A DNA stretch of 64,000 nt from Paraburkholderia sp. BL25I1N1 (GCF_003002025.1 NZ_PVZB01000015.1:185181-249180); one strand, 5' to 3'. Shown: positions 33,887-43,020, counted from the first letter of the stretch. Notes: a model not told the origin generated them from the sequence alone. Program-made: numbers and translations.

Positions 33887-34204
33887 GTTTTCCCCAAACG
33901 GTTTGACAAGTTTTACACCGCGTAGCGCACCACCCGGGTTGTATTGCTGTTCTTTCAGCATCCATCCCAGCATCGGCTTGCAACACGGATCATTCGTCCG
34001 CGACACCATGCGCGCCCACGGATCGGCCCTCACGCGCGAGATGCTCGGGATTCCGAACCAAACAGTTGGGCCGTGCGCGATTGGCGCGCTCGTTCCTCCG
34101 CACCGGCCTCGTCGCCCACCCAATCCCGCTCGCCGTGATTTTGCGACCTGAGAAAAACTTCGCCCCGGTGATAAACTCCTGTCACCCTTTCTCGTCCCCT
34201 TCCT
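33887..34204. other. 318-bp intergenic region, possible gene remnant
   Basis: No complete gene. On the minus strand at about 33908-34090 a frame reads WFGIPSISRVRADPWARMV and MLGWMLKEQQYNPGGALRG, which looks protein-like but runs into the tRNA terminator. It may be a fragment. The Nudix gene promoter must lie at its right end. Confidence 0.4.
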
Positions 34205-34750
34205 ATGAAATTCTGTTCTGTCTGCGGCCAGGGTGTCAGCCTGAGCATTCCGCCCGGCGACAACCGCGAGCGCTTCGTATGCGGCAGTTGCGGCACGGTG
34301 CATTATCAGAATCCGCGCAACGTGGTCGGCACCGTTCCGGTGTGGGACGACAAGGTGCTGCTGTGCCGTCGCGCGATCGAGCCGCGCTACGGCTACTGGA
34401 CGCTGCCCGCGGGCTTCATGGAAATGGGTGAAACGACCGCCGAAGCGGCATCGCGCGAAACGCTGGAAGAAGCCGGCGCGCGCGTCGAAGTGCAAAACCT
34501 CTTCTCGCTACTGAACGTGCCGCACGTGCATCAGGTTCATCTGTTCTACATGGCGCGCCTGCTCGATCTCGACATTGCCGCCGGCGAAGAAAGCCTCGAA
34601 GTGAAACTCTTCGAAGAACATGAAATCCCTTGGGACGAGATTGCCTTTCCCACCGTCGGCCAGACCCTGCGTTTCTTTTTCGCCGACCGCGCCGCCGGCA
34701 GCTTCGGCCTGCACACGGGCGACATCTTCCGCTCGCTGCGCGAAGGTTGA
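34205..34750 (+). CDS. Nudix hydrolase with zinc ribbon
   Basis: 181 residues. An N-terminal zinc ribbon CSVCGQG...CGSCG (residues about 4-7 and 26-29) comes before a Nudix domain. The Nudix box is GFMEMGETTAEAASRETLEEAGARV (residues about 70-95) with the required Glu residues. Relatives such as NudC cleave NADH or ADP-ribose; this protein is shorter than NudC. Substrate not assignable. It precedes aat by 9 bp. Confidence 0.92.
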   Translation: MKFCSVCGQGVSLSIPPGDNRERFVCGSCGTVHYQNPRNVVGTVPVWDDKVLLCRRAIEPRYGYWTLPAGFMEMGETTAEAASRETLEEAGARVEVQNLFSLLNVPHVHQVHLFYMARLLDLDIAAGEESLEVKLFEEHEIPWDEIAFPTVGQTLRFFFADRAAGSFGLHTGDIFRSLREG

Positions 34751-34759
34751 GCGGCGCGC

Positions 34760-35497
34760 ATGGTTCCCTGGCTCGGCCCTGACGACCCGTTTCCGCCCGT
34801 CGAACGCGCGCTCGGCGCGACCAGCGGCGCGCCGGGCCTGCTCGCCGCCAGCGGCGACCTGCTGCCGTCACGGCTGATCGACGCCTATCGGCGCGGCATC
34901 TTTCCCTGGTATTCGGACGGCCAGCCGGTGTTGTGGTGGAGTCCCGACCCGCGCATGATCCTGCGCCCCGCCGAATTCAAGGTCGCGCCGTCGCTGCGCA
35001 AAACGCTCCGGCGCGTGCTGCGCGATGATGCGTGGGAAATCCGCGTCGACCATGATTTCGCCGCCGTGATGCGCGCCTGCGCGCAGGCGCCGCGACGCGG
35101 ACAGCGCGGCACCTGGATCACCGCGGATGTGGTCGAAGCGTACTCGTCGCTGCATCGTGTGGGCGATGCGCACAGCATCGAAACCTGGTTCGAAGGCAAG
35201 CGCGTGGGAGGTTTGTACGGCGTGTCGTTCGGCAAAATGTTCTTCGGCGAATCCATGTTCGCGGAGGTCACGGATGCGTCGAAAATGGCGCTGGCCGCGC
35301 TTGTCGGACACTTGCGCCGTCACGAAATAGAAATGATAGACTGCCAGCAGAACACGTCGCATCTGGCGTCGCTAGGCGGTCGCGAGATAGCGCGCAAGGC
35401 GTTCATCGCGCATGTTCGCGCGTCGGTCGCGGCGCCGCCGATTCCCTGGCGCTTCGACAAGACCGCGTTGCTCGAGGTCGTCGCGCCAGCGTCGTAG
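34760..35497 (+). CDS. aat: Aat, leucyl/phenylalanyl-tRNA--protein transferase
   Basis: 245 residues. It transfers Leu or Phe to N-terminal Arg/Lys, marking proteins for ClpAP via ClpS. The motifs are FPPVERAL, GLLAASGDLLPSRLIDAYRRGIFPWYSDGQPVLWWSPDPRMIL, and VGGLYGVSFGKMFFGESMFA. Length and motifs are standard. It sits just after the Nudix gene and before bpt, the other N-degron transferase. Confidence 0.97.
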   Translation: MVPWLGPDDPFPPVERALGATSGAPGLLAASGDLLPSRLIDAYRRGIFPWYSDGQPVLWWSPDPRMILRPAEFKVAPSLRKTLRRVLRDDAWEIRVDHDFAAVMRACAQAPRRGQRGTWITADVVEAYSSLHRVGDAHSIETWFEGKRVGGLYGVSFGKMFFGESMFAEVTDASKMALAALVGHLRRHEIEMIDCQQNTSHLASLGGREIARKAFIAHVRASVAAPPIPWRFDKTALLEVVAPAS

Positions 35498-35613
35498 GAA
35501 GAATCAGGCCGAATCCGGATCCCTCGCCCACCGAACCACGGGTCGTGAGCCGCGGGTCGTCGACCGCAGGGCGCCGGGTTTGCATTACCAGAGACGCTTC
35601 GAGAGCTGCCAAC

Positions 35614-36435
35614 GTGACTCATCCCAACGAGCTGCCTCTTTCCCCGCTTTCGGCGCTGCAATTTTATGCGACAGCGCCCTATCCCTGCAGTTACCTGGAC
35701 GGCCGCATCGCGCGTTCGCAAGTCGCCACTCCCAGTCACCTGATCAACTCCGACGTCTACACCGACCTCGTCAAGGCCGGCTTCCGGCGCTCCGGCGTGT
35801 TCACGTACCGGCCGTATTGCGACGGCTGTCGCGCCTGCGTGCCGGTGCGCGTGCCGGTGGACCAGTTCGAGCCGAACCGCACGCAGCGCCGCGTCTGGAA
35901 GAAGCACGGCGAATTGGTCGCCACCGTCGCGCCGCTCCATTACGACGAAGAGCACTACGCGCTCTACATGCGCTATCAGTCGGCGCGGCATGCGGGCGGC
36001 GGCATGGATCGCGACAGCCGCGACCAATACGAACAGTTCCTGTTGCAGAGCCGGATCAACTCGCGGCTGGTCGAATTCCGCGAGCCGCTGCCGGACCGGC
36101 CGGATGCGCCGGGCATTCTGCGCATGATCAGCATGATCGATATCCTCGGTGACGGACTCTCTTCGGTCTACACGTTTTTTGAACCGGGGCTGCCGAACAC
36201 GAGTTTCGGCACCTACAACATCTATTGGCAGATCGAGCAGGCGCGTAGTCTCAAGCTACCCTACGTGTATCTCGGCTACTGGATTCGCGAGAGTCCGAAG
36301 ATGGCGTACAAGGCGAATTTCCGGCCGCTCGAAGGTTTGATCGACGGCGCCTGGCGCGTGCTCGATCCCACCGGCGTGGATCTGCCGCCGGTCGATCTCG
36401 CGATTCACGGCAAGCGCCCGCCACTCAAGCCGTAG
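35614..36435 (+). CDS. bpt: Bpt, aspartate/glutamate leucyltransferase (Ate family)
   Basis: 273 residues. It attaches Leu to N-terminal Asp/Glu, the bacterial relative of eukaryotic arginyltransferase. The CDGCRACVPVRVPVDQFEPNRTQRRVWKK motif with clustered Cys, YCDGC, and YLGYWIRESPKMAYKANFRPLE are hallmarks. The GTG at 35614 (then ACTCATCCC) is preferred because it gives the known family N-terminus THPNELPLSPLSALQFYAT; earlier codons do not match the family. It lies between aat and pyrD. Confidence 0.96.
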   Translation: MTHPNELPLSPLSALQFYATAPYPCSYLDGRIARSQVATPSHLINSDVYTDLVKAGFRRSGVFTYRPYCDGCRACVPVRVPVDQFEPNRTQRRVWKKHGELVATVAPLHYDEEHYALYMRYQSARHAGGGMDRDSRDQYEQFLLQSRINSRLVEFREPLPDRPDAPGILRMISMIDILGDGLSSVYTFFEPGLPNTSFGTYNIYWQIEQARSLKLPYVYLGYWIRESPKMAYKANFRPLEGLIDGAWRVLDPTGVDLPPVDLAIHGKRPPLKP

Positions 36436-36557
36436 CCTCGACACGGCAAGCAGGCAATCCGCTCGGGCCGCCGCCTAATCCCGCCAGTCGGTCTCATTAA
36501 AAGCGCAAAGCCGGTAAAATGGCGGGTTCCCATTTTCCGGCCGCCCGGCTTCGTCCC

Positions 36558-37580
36558 GTGTTCAGTTCCCTCTACCCGCTTGTACGCGCCCAACTCTTTC
36601 GCATGGACGCGGAAGACGCTCACCATCTCACCTTGCGCATGCTCGGCGCGGCCGGCCGCACCGGTCTCGCCGGCGCCCTCGCGCCGCGCGTGCCGGATGC
36701 GCCGCGCACCGTGATGGGGCTGACGTTTCGCAACCCGGTGGGACTCGCCGCGGGCCTCGACAAGGACGGCGCCTGCATCGACGGCCTCGCCGCGCTCGGC
36801 TTCGGCTTTATCGAAGTGGGTACGGTGACGCCGCGCGCGCAACCGGGCAATCCGCGCCCGCGCATGTTCCGTCTGCCGCAGGCGAATGCCGTGATCAACC
36901 GGATGGGCTTCAACAACGCGGGCGTCGACCAGTTCGTGAAGAACGTGCAGGCGGCGCGCTATCGCGGCATTCTCGGCCTGAACATCGGCAAGAACGCCGA
37001 CACGCCGATCGAACGCGCCGCCGAAGACTACCTGTACTGTCTTGAACGCGTCTATCCGTTCGCCAGCTACGTGACGGTGAACATCTCATCGCCGAACACG
37101 AAGAATCTGCGCCAGCTGCAAGGCGCGGGCGAACTCGACGCGCTGCTCGCGGCGCTCAAGGAGAAGCAGCAGCGTCTCGCCGACATGCACGGCAAGCTCG
37201 TGCCGCTCGCGCTGAAAATCGCGCCGGACCTCGACGACGAACAGATCAAGTCGATCGCCGACACGCTGTTGCGCCACCAGTTCGAAGGCGTGATCGCCAC
37301 CAACACCACGCTCTCGCGCACGGCCGTCGCCGGTATGCAATACGGCGACGAAGCCGGCGGCCTGTCGGGCAAGCCGGTGTTCGACGCGTCGAATGAAGTG
37401 ATCCGCAAGCTGCGCGCGGAAGTCGGCGAAGCGGTGCCGATCATCGGCGTCGGCGGGATTTTTTCCGGTGACGACGCGCGTGCCAAGCTCGCAGCCGGCG
37501 CGTCGCTGGTGCAGCTCTATACCGGGTTTATCTACCGCGGACCGGCGCTCGTCGCCGAATGCGCGCAAGCGCTGCGTTGA
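36558..37580 (+). CDS. pyrD: PyrD, dihydroorotate dehydrogenase (quinone, class 2)
   Basis: 340 residues. It oxidises dihydroorotate to orotate at the inner membrane with ubiquinone. The N-terminal amphipathic helix covers LYPLVRAQLFRMDAEDAHHLTLRML. FMN and substrate motifs are NPVGLAAGLDKDG, NRMGFNNAG, VNISSPNTKNLRQLQ with the catalytic Ser, and IGVGGIFSGDDARAKLAAGASLVQLYTG. GTG at 36558 (TTCAGTTCC follows) gives the family N-terminus; a longer reading is not supported. Confidence 0.96.
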   Translation: MFSSLYPLVRAQLFRMDAEDAHHLTLRMLGAAGRTGLAGALAPRVPDAPRTVMGLTFRNPVGLAAGLDKDGACIDGLAALGFGFIEVGTVTPRAQPGNPRPRMFRLPQANAVINRMGFNNAGVDQFVKNVQAARYRGILGLNIGKNADTPIERAAEDYLYCLERVYPFASYVTVNISSPNTKNLRQLQGAGELDALLAALKEKQQRLADMHGKLVPLALKIAPDLDDEQIKSIADTLLRHQFEGVIATNTTLSRTAVAGMQYGDEAGGLSGKPVFDASNEVIRKLRAEVGEAVPIIGVGGIFSGDDARAKLAAGASLVQLYTGFIYRGPALVAECAQALR

Positions 37581-37675
37581 ACCCAGTTCCGCAGAACGCC
37601 GCGCCAGCGCCCGCCCTAGGGCGCCGCGCGGTGCGGCGCGGCACCCTCGATGTGCTCCGTCCTACGTGCATGTCC

Positions 37676-37717
37676 GCGCCCCGCGCCCCGTGCCCCGTGC
37701 CCCGCGCCCCGCGCCCC
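37676..37717. repeat. 7-bp tandem repeat, six copies
   Basis: Six units of GYGCCCC (four GCGCCCC, two GTGCCCC) run without interruption, with a degenerate seventh at the right. It lies in the gap between pyrD and the ABC binding-protein gene. A possible slippage locus; no function seen. Confidence 0.9.
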
Positions 37718-37818
37718 ACGCCCGGAATATAGACATAAACAAACGATATTTAGATTTCGATAGTCTGCTTTGCTATGCTTTCGTCTGCTAAAACGCCGAA
37801 CGAACAAAAAGGAACTCG

Positions 37819-38613
37819 ATGAAATTTGGCTTGGTTAAAAAGATTCTCGTCGCCGGTCTGATCGGCGCGTCGTTCACCGCAGTCGCCGCCCATGCCGACG
37901 ACCTCCTCGATCAGATCAAGCAGCGCGGCACACTGCGCATCGGTCTGGAAGGCACCTTCCCGCCGTTCAATTCGAAAGCGCCGTCGGGCGAGCTGGTCGG
38001 CTACGACGTCGACATCGCGAAGGCTGTCGCGGCCAAGCTCGGCGTGAAGCCGGAATTTGTGACGACGGAATGGAGCGGCATCATCGCCGGTCTGCAGGCG
38101 AACAAGTTCGACGTGATCGTCAACCAGGTCGGCATCACCGACGCACGCAAGCAGGCGCTCGACTTCTCGCCGGCCTACACGTATTCGGCCGCGCAACTGA
38201 TCCAGCGTAAGGACGACACGCGCCAGTTCAAGTCGCTCGACGACCTGAAGGGCAAGAAGCTCGGCGTCGGTCTGGGCACGAACTACATGGACATGGCGAA
38301 GTCGGTGCCGGGCATCGACGTGAAGACGTACCCGGGCGCGCCCGAATATCTGCGCGATCTGGCCGCCGGCCGTCTCGACGCGGCGCTCAACGACCGCCTG
38401 ATGCTCGCCTACCTGATGAAGAACTCGCAACTGCCGCTGCGCACGGGCGCGAATGTCGGCGCGGGCAATCCTTCCGGCATTCCGTTCAAAAAGGGCAACC
38501 CGAAGTTCGCCAAGGCGATCGACGACGCAATGACCCAGCTCGAAGCTGACGGCACGTTTGCGAAGATCTCGGACAAGTGGTTCGGCATCGACGTCAGCAA
38601 GCCGATCAAGTAA
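37819..38613 (+). CDS. Amino-acid ABC transporter substrate-binding protein (cystine type)
   Basis: 264 residues. A Sec signal peptide (KKILVAGLIGASFTAVAAHA) precedes a family 3 solute-binding domain: GTLRIGLEGTFPPFN, GELVGYDVDIAKAVAAKLGV, TEWSGIIAGLQANKFDVIVNQVGITDARKQALDFS and the hinge LGVGLGTNYMD. The NQVGIT motif and overall similarity to FliY/TcyJ suggest cystine or a related polar amino acid. It is the first gene of a transporter unit; the permease follows 114 bp later. Confidence 0.92.
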   Translation: MKFGLVKKILVAGLIGASFTAVAAHADDLLDQIKQRGTLRIGLEGTFPPFNSKAPSGELVGYDVDIAKAVAAKLGVKPEFVTTEWSGIIAGLQANKFDVIVNQVGITDARKQALDFSPAYTYSAAQLIQRKDDTRQFKSLDDLKGKKLGVGLGTNYMDMAKSVPGIDVKTYPGAPEYLRDLAAGRLDAALNDRLMLAYLMKNSQLPLRTGANVGAGNPSGIPFKKGNPKFAKAIDDAMTQLEADGTFAKISDKWFGIDVSKPIK

Positions 38614-38631
38614 TGCGCGCTGACTGAAAGC

Positions 38632-38661
38632 AAGGGCGGCATCGTCGACGATGCCGCCCTT
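38632..38661 (+). terminator. 30-bp perfect palindrome between binding protein and permease
   Basis: AAGGGCGGCATCGTC joined directly to its reverse complement gives a 30-bp perfect palindrome 19 bp past the binding-protein stop. No T-run follows. It probably protects the upstream mRNA from 3' decay or attenuates transcription, so the binding protein exceeds the permease. Confidence 0.7.
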
Positions 38662-38727
38662 CGCGCTTCTACAGCAACGTTTATGATGCGCGCTTTTTGC
38701 GCGCCTAACCCGTCCACCGCTCAGCTC

Positions 38728-39387
38728 ATGTCCACCACTTCCCTGCTCGTTGAATCGCTGCCTGTGCTCGCGCAGGGCGCCGTCCTGACGGTCAAGTTCG
38801 CGGTTCTGTCGATGATCTTCGGCCTGATCGCCGGCGCCGTGCTGGCGTTGATGGGCGTCAGCCACAACCGCGTGCTGAACTGGATCGCGCGCATTTACGT
38901 GAGTGTGATGCGCGGCACGCCGCTGCTGGTGCAGATCTTCGTGATCTATTACGGCTTGCCGAGTTTCGGCATATCGCTCGATCCGACGCCGGCCGGCGTG
39001 ATCGCGTTGTCCGCCAACGTGGCGGCGTATCTGTCGGAGAGCATGCGCGGCGCGATCCTGGGGATTCAGAACGGTCAATGGCTCGCTGCCTACAGTCTCG
39101 GACTCTCGCGACGCCAGACATTGCGCTACGTGATCGCGCCGCAAGCGTTGCGCATTGCCGTGCCGAGTCTGTCGAACAGTCTCATCAGCCTGATCAAGGA
39201 CACCTCGCTGGTGTCGGTGATTACCGTCACGGAACTGCTGCGCAGCGCGCAGGAGATCATCGCGTCGACCTATCAGCCGCTGCCGTTGTATCTGGCCGCG
39301 GCCGCCGTTTATTGGGTGTTGTGTCAGGTGCTCGAGAGCGTGCAACGCTGGTACGAACGGCGCCTTGCGCTGCCGTCGCGCCACTGA
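38728..39387 (+). CDS. Amino-acid ABC transporter permease (HisMQ type)
   Basis: 219 residues with about five membrane segments. The HisM/HisQ motifs are present: MRGTPLLVQIFVIYYGLPSFGI, the EAA loop YSLGLSRRQTLRYVIAPQALRIAVPSLSNSLISLIKDTSLVSVITVTELL and the C-terminal AAVYWVLCQVLESVQRWYERR. An alternative ATG at 38683 would add 15 residues. No ATP-binding gene follows (the next gene is on the other strand), so the ATPase must be elsewhere. Confidence 0.93.
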   Translation: MSTTSLLVESLPVLAQGAVLTVKFAVLSMIFGLIAGAVLALMGVSHNRVLNWIARIYVSVMRGTPLLVQIFVIYYGLPSFGISLDPTPAGVIALSANVAAYLSESMRGAILGIQNGQWLAAYSLGLSRRQTLRYVIAPQALRIAVPSLSNSLISLIKDTSLVSVITVTELLRSAQEIIASTYQPLPLYLAAAAVYWVLCQVLESVQRWYERRLALPSRH

Positions 39388-39405
39388 GCACCCGGCGCTT
39401 CTGAT

Positions 39406-40104
39406 TTAGCGGCTGGCGACAGAAGACGCCGGATCCAGCGGCGCGCCAAAGCGCTCGAAGCGCGGCGTGTAGTAGTGGTCCGGGTCGAGCGAAAACGCGA
39501 CGCGGCGCGTACGGCCCATCAATTCCTTGCGCGGAAAGAAGCCGAAGTAACGCGAATCGGCGCTGTCGTCGCGATTGTCGCCGAGCATCAGATACTCGCC
39601 GGGCGGCACGACCACGGGCCCGAACGAATCACGCGGGCTCGGCGCCTGCGGCGCGAGCCGCACGGAATGCGTGACGCCGTCGAAGCGTTCGGTTAGGTAA
39701 TCGCCGGGCGATGCGGCGTCGCCAGGCAGCGGCTTGAGCTTGAGCGGCTGGTAATCGGCGCGCACGCCGTTCACGTACAGCACGTTCTCGCGCATCGCCA
39801 CGCTGTCGCCGGGCAAGCCGATCAGACGCTTGACGATCAACTCGCGCGCCGCCGATGAATCGATCGTCACGATATCGCCACGCTGCGGATCGTGCAGATG
39901 CGCGATCGCGATATGCGTGAGCGGCACGCGCAAATCGTAGGCCATCTTGTCGACGAAGATCCGGTCGCCCTCGCGGATCGTCGGCAGCATCGAGCCACTC
40001 GGCACGACGTTCCAGTCGGCAACGGCGCTGCGAAACAACACCATCAGGAAGAGAAACGCGACGACGCTCTTGTTGTCTTGCCACAGTTTTCCGAGCATGC
40101 GCAT
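39406..40104 (-). CDS. Signal peptidase I (LepB-type paralogue)
   Basis: 232 residues. It removes signal peptides at the periplasmic face. The catalytic Ser38 is in VPSGSMLPTIREGD and the general base Lys92 in VKRLIGLPGD. One membrane segment (residues about 12-30) anchors it. The GDNRDDSADSRYFGFFPR motif is intact. GGAG lies upstream of the ATG at 40104; a longer frame adds 22 residues. It is shorter than the usual lepB beside rnc, so it is probably a second signal peptidase. Confidence 0.95.
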   Translation of the reverse strand: MRMLGKLWQDNKSVVAFLFLMVLFRSAVADWNVVPSGSMLPTIREGDRIFVDKMAYDLRVPLTHIAIAHLHDPQRGDIVTIDSSAARELIVKRLIGLPGDSVAMRENVLYVNGVRADYQPLKLKPLPGDAASPGDYLTERFDGVTHSVRLAPQAPSPRDSFGPVVVPPGEYLMLGDNRDDSADSRYFGFFPRKELMGRTRRVAFSLDPDHYYTPRFERFGAPLDPASSVASR

Positions 40105-40224
40105 GGCAGGCGGCTCCATTGGAAGGAATTCGAAAGCGGCGGACACGTGGAGCGTTTTTTCTCTCCGCATGCCCGCGCGAATCCTACCACCGCTGCCGCG
40201 CGCAATGCGGCAACGCCGGCGACG

Positions 40225-41223
40225 CTACTCTCCGGCGAACTTCAAACCGAGCGCCGCGCGCGCCGCGTCGGCCATCGCGATCATGTGCAGCGACTTGTCG
40301 TGCGGCATCACCGGACTTTCCATCTGCCCCGCCCTGATCAGTTCGCAGAAGTGCGCGGTCTCGTAGTTCAGGCCGCCGCCTTCGAACGGCTCGTCGAGTT
40401 CGACCACGCGTCCATCGGTATAACGGATCGTCGCGCGCGACGGATTCCACCACGGTTCGTGAATCGTGACGTGGCCCCCTTTGGCCATCAGCAGCGCGTC
40501 GCCCTTGCCATGCAGATCGAGCCCGCAAAACAACTGGGCGATGCCGCCCTCGTGCTGACTGTTCAGGCTCGCGAACGTATCGACGCCGGTTGCGCCGAGC
40601 CGCCCCAGCGTCTGCACCTCAAGCGGCGCGCCCAGCCAGTCGACGGCGAGAAACATCTCGTAGATGCCGATGTCGAGCAGCGCGCCGCCCGCGTGCTCGA
40701 ACGACAGCGACGGGTGATCGTCCGGCACGCCCGGCACCGAGCAGCCGGCCCGCACCAGACCGACCGCGCCGATCGGTTCGGCATCTAGATGCGCGCGCAA
40801 CTTTCTGTAGAGCGGATAAAAGGGCGGCTTCATGGCTTCCATGAATAGCCGTTGCGCGGCGCGCGCGGCATCGAGCACGCGTTCGAGCTGCGGCTGATTG
40901 ATGGTGGCGGGTTTTTCGCACAGCACGTGCAGGCCGGCTTGCAGCGCGGCGATCGCGTAGTCGGCGTGACTGTCCTGAACGGTGGCGATATAGAGCGCGT
41001 GGATACCGCTGGCGAGCAGCGCGTCGAAACTCGCGCACACCTCGCCGCCGAATTCCCCGGCGAATGTGATGGCCGGTTCCGCGCGGCGTGACCACAGCGC
41101 GGTCAGTTGCGCGTGCGGCACATGAGCGAGACCTTGTGCGAAGCGACGGGCAATCCGGCCCGTCCCGACGATTCCCCAGCGGATCGTGCCGTCCGAGGGG
41201 ATTTCCTGCGTTGCGATTGTCAT
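40225..41223 (-). CDS. Gfo/Idh/MocA-family NAD(P)-dependent oxidoreductase
   Basis: 332 residues: Rossmann domain (GIVGTGRIARRFAQGLAHV) and the catalytic Lys motif CEKPATINQPQ, then a C-terminal alpha/beta substrate domain. Relatives oxidise sugars or inositols, or reduce dihydrodiols. GAAGGAAC precedes the ATG. It lies downstream of a GntR regulator on the same strand with 146 bp between. Substrate unknown. Confidence 0.93.
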   Translation of the reverse strand: MTIATQEIPSDGTIRWGIVGTGRIARRFAQGLAHVPHAQLTALWSRRAEPAITFAGEFGGEVCASFDALLASGIHALYIATVQDSHADYAIAALQAGLHVLCEKPATINQPQLERVLDAARAAQRLFMEAMKPPFYPLYRKLRAHLDAEPIGAVGLVRAGCSVPGVPDDHPSLSFEHAGGALLDIGIYEMFLAVDWLGAPLEVQTLGRLGATGVDTFASLNSQHEGGIAQLFCGLDLHGKGDALLMAKGGHVTIHEPWWNPSRATIRYTDGRVVELDEPFEGGGLNYETAHFCELIRAGQMESPVMPHDKSLHMIAMADAARAALGLKFAGE

Positions 41224-41369
41224 CGTTCCTTCGAGTCCATGCAGTTCAGAACAGGCGCTATTGTCGCGCATGCCGCACGCTATCGCGTGGGCGTGAACGC
41301 GCGCCTCTCGTATCGCACAGTCTCACAAGGAAAAATTAAAGACCCAGCGTGCCGCTGCAGCGACGACGC

Positions 41370-42095
41370 TCAACTGTGTGCCGGCGGTTCCGGGGAAAAC
41401 TGGCCGCTGATTTCTTCGGTGGTGTAGTCGATCATTGCAAGCGAGGCGAGTTCCGCTTCCTTCGGATCGCGCCGTTCGATCGCTTCGACCACACGCTGAT
41501 GGGTTTTCACCGCCTTTTCCCATAGGCCGTCCCCGTCCCTTTCGGTCACGATGGGATTGACAGTGGATAGCGCGCCGCGAATGATCGCCGCCATCTGCTT
41601 GAAGAACTGATTGCCGCTCGCGACCACGATGCGGGTATGGAACAGTTCGTCCGCCTCCTGATAGCCCGGCTCGCTCGGCCGGATCGCGCGGAATGCTTCG
41701 AACGCCTCGCGGATCGCGGCAATATCCGCCGCGCTGCCGCGCGCGGCCGCCTGCGCCGAGGCGCGCGGTTCGATCAGGATACGAAACTCGATCACGTCGC
41801 GCAAAAACAGCGGATCGGGTTTCGCGCGAAAACGCCAGTTCACGACGTCTTCGTCGATCATGCGCCAATCGCTCATCGAGCGGATGCGCGTGCCGATTTT
41901 CGGCCGCACGTCCAGCATGTCGCGCGCGAGCAGCATCGACAGCGCCTCGCGCATGACGGTGCGGCTGACGTCGAACTCCTTCGACAGCACATCCTGCGGT
42001 GGCAGTATGGCGCCGTATTTCTCTTCGACGATGCCCGTGACCAGTCCGTCCATGACTTTGCTCACGAGCGATCGATCTTTGTTTGCCTGTTCCAT
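41370..42095 (-). CDS. GntR-family regulator, FadR subgroup
   Basis: 241 residues. The N-terminal winged helix (GAILPPQDVLSKEFDVSRTVMREALSMLLARDMLDVRPKIGTRI) and the C-terminal FCD all-alpha effector domain (IEFRILIEPRASAQAAARGSAADIAAI, then DELFHTRIVVASGNQFF with metal-binding Asp/His) are complete. FCD regulators bind small carboxylates or sugar acids with a metal. The nearby oxidoreductase is a possible target. Confidence 0.94.
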   Translation of the reverse strand: MEQANKDRSLVSKVMDGLVTGIVEEKYGAILPPQDVLSKEFDVSRTVMREALSMLLARDMLDVRPKIGTRIRSMSDWRMIDEDVVNWRFRAKPDPLFLRDVIEFRILIEPRASAQAAARGSAADIAAIREAFEAFRAIRPSEPGYQEADELFHTRIVVASGNQFFKQMAAIIRGALSTVNPIVTERDGDGLWEKAVKTHQRVVEAIERRDPKEAELASLAMIDYTTEEISGQFSPEPPAHS

Positions 42096-42429
42096 GAAAC
42101 TCTCCCCGAAGCGGTGTTTGCCCCCGCGTAGCCTGTTGATCGTGCGGCCCTTATGTCTCGTTTTATTGACGTCACTTAGTTCTTCTACGATACGTTGCTA
42201 GCTTCGAAACGCTTGCGCCAGTCGGGAAACGTCCTAACAGGGTTATCCCTCTGAAGAATTGTTTCTTTCTTGTAACGCCGCATATTTCCATGGGCCATAA
42301 GCTTGCGTCTCAAGCGTGCCTGCATTGCACTGTTTGCATAGTGCGAAGACGCACGTTGCGAGATGATTTGTCTGATCCACCACGCGTCGGCGGAAAGGAA
42401 CTGGCGGGAAATGACGGCTGACGCGCGCA
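42096..42429. other. Intergenic gap, 334 bp, no gene seen
   Basis: It separates the GntR gene and the flavin reductase gene, both on the minus strand. It carries the GntR promoter; a stretch near 42155-42200 is AT-richer. No ORF with a ribosome site or homology is seen. Confidence 0.6.
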
Positions 42430-43020
42430 TCAGGAGGCGCTCGCGGCGAGCGGCGGCGAGTCCTGCGCGGACACCGCCGTCGATCGCTGCATCGACTCAG
42501 GCGCCGCCACCGATCCGTAACGCCCGCCAAAAAAGATCAGCGGCGCGTGTTCATCGAGCGAGAACACCAGCACCTCGCCGACGAACAGCGTATGGTCGCC
42601 GCAAGGGTGCCGGTCCACCACGCGCGCGGCGAAACGCGCCGCCGCGTGTTCGAGCAGCACCACGTCCGGGAGCCCCTCGACCGCCGCGAAGCGCGGCGCG
42701 AGCCGGCTCTGCGGCTCGCCGGCAAAGTGGCGGCTATGTGGCTCCTGCGCCTCGGACAACACGCTCACGCCGAACAGCGGGCTGTCCATCAGACGCTCGT
42801 GCATGCGCGCCCGGTGCCCGACCGAGACGACGATCAGCGGCGGCTTGAGCGAACCCGACATGAAGGCGTTGGCGGTCATCGCATGCAGATCGTCGCCGCT
42901 GCCGGTCGAGATCACCACGACGCCGGTCGCGAAGCGTCCCAACGCGTGACGAAAACGCCGCTCGTCGAAAGACGCCTGCACGAGGTGCGGCGTCTCAGCG
43001 TGATGCAGCTTTGCGTGCAT
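42430..43020 (-). CDS. Flavin reductase family protein
   Basis: 196 residues of the FMN-binding split-barrel flavin reductase type. ERRFRHALGRFATGVVVISTGS, LHAMTANAFMSGSLKPPLIVVSVGHRARMHERLMDSPLFGVSVLSEAQ and GDHTLFVGEVLVF are the family marks. Such proteins supply reduced flavin to two-component monooxygenases. GGAGAG precedes the ATG. The start overlaps the end of the ManC-like gene by 26 bp, so the two are probably co-translated. The monooxygenase partner is not adjacent. Confidence 0.92.
   Translation of the reverse strand: MHAKLHHAETPHLVQASFDERRFRHALGRFATGVVVISTGSGDDLHAMTANAFMSGSLKPPLIVVSVGHRARMHERLMDSPLFGVSVLSEAQEPHSRHFAGEPQSRLAPRFAAVEGLPDVVLLEHAAARFAARVVDRHPCGDHTLFVGEVLVFSLDEHAPLIFFGGRYGSVAAPESMQRSTAVSAQDSPPLAASAS

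Noticed and set aside
37750..39384. 544-codon minus-strand frame over the ABC transporter genes
   Set aside because: A GC-rich antisense frame; the plus strand carries an intact signal peptide and EAA loop.
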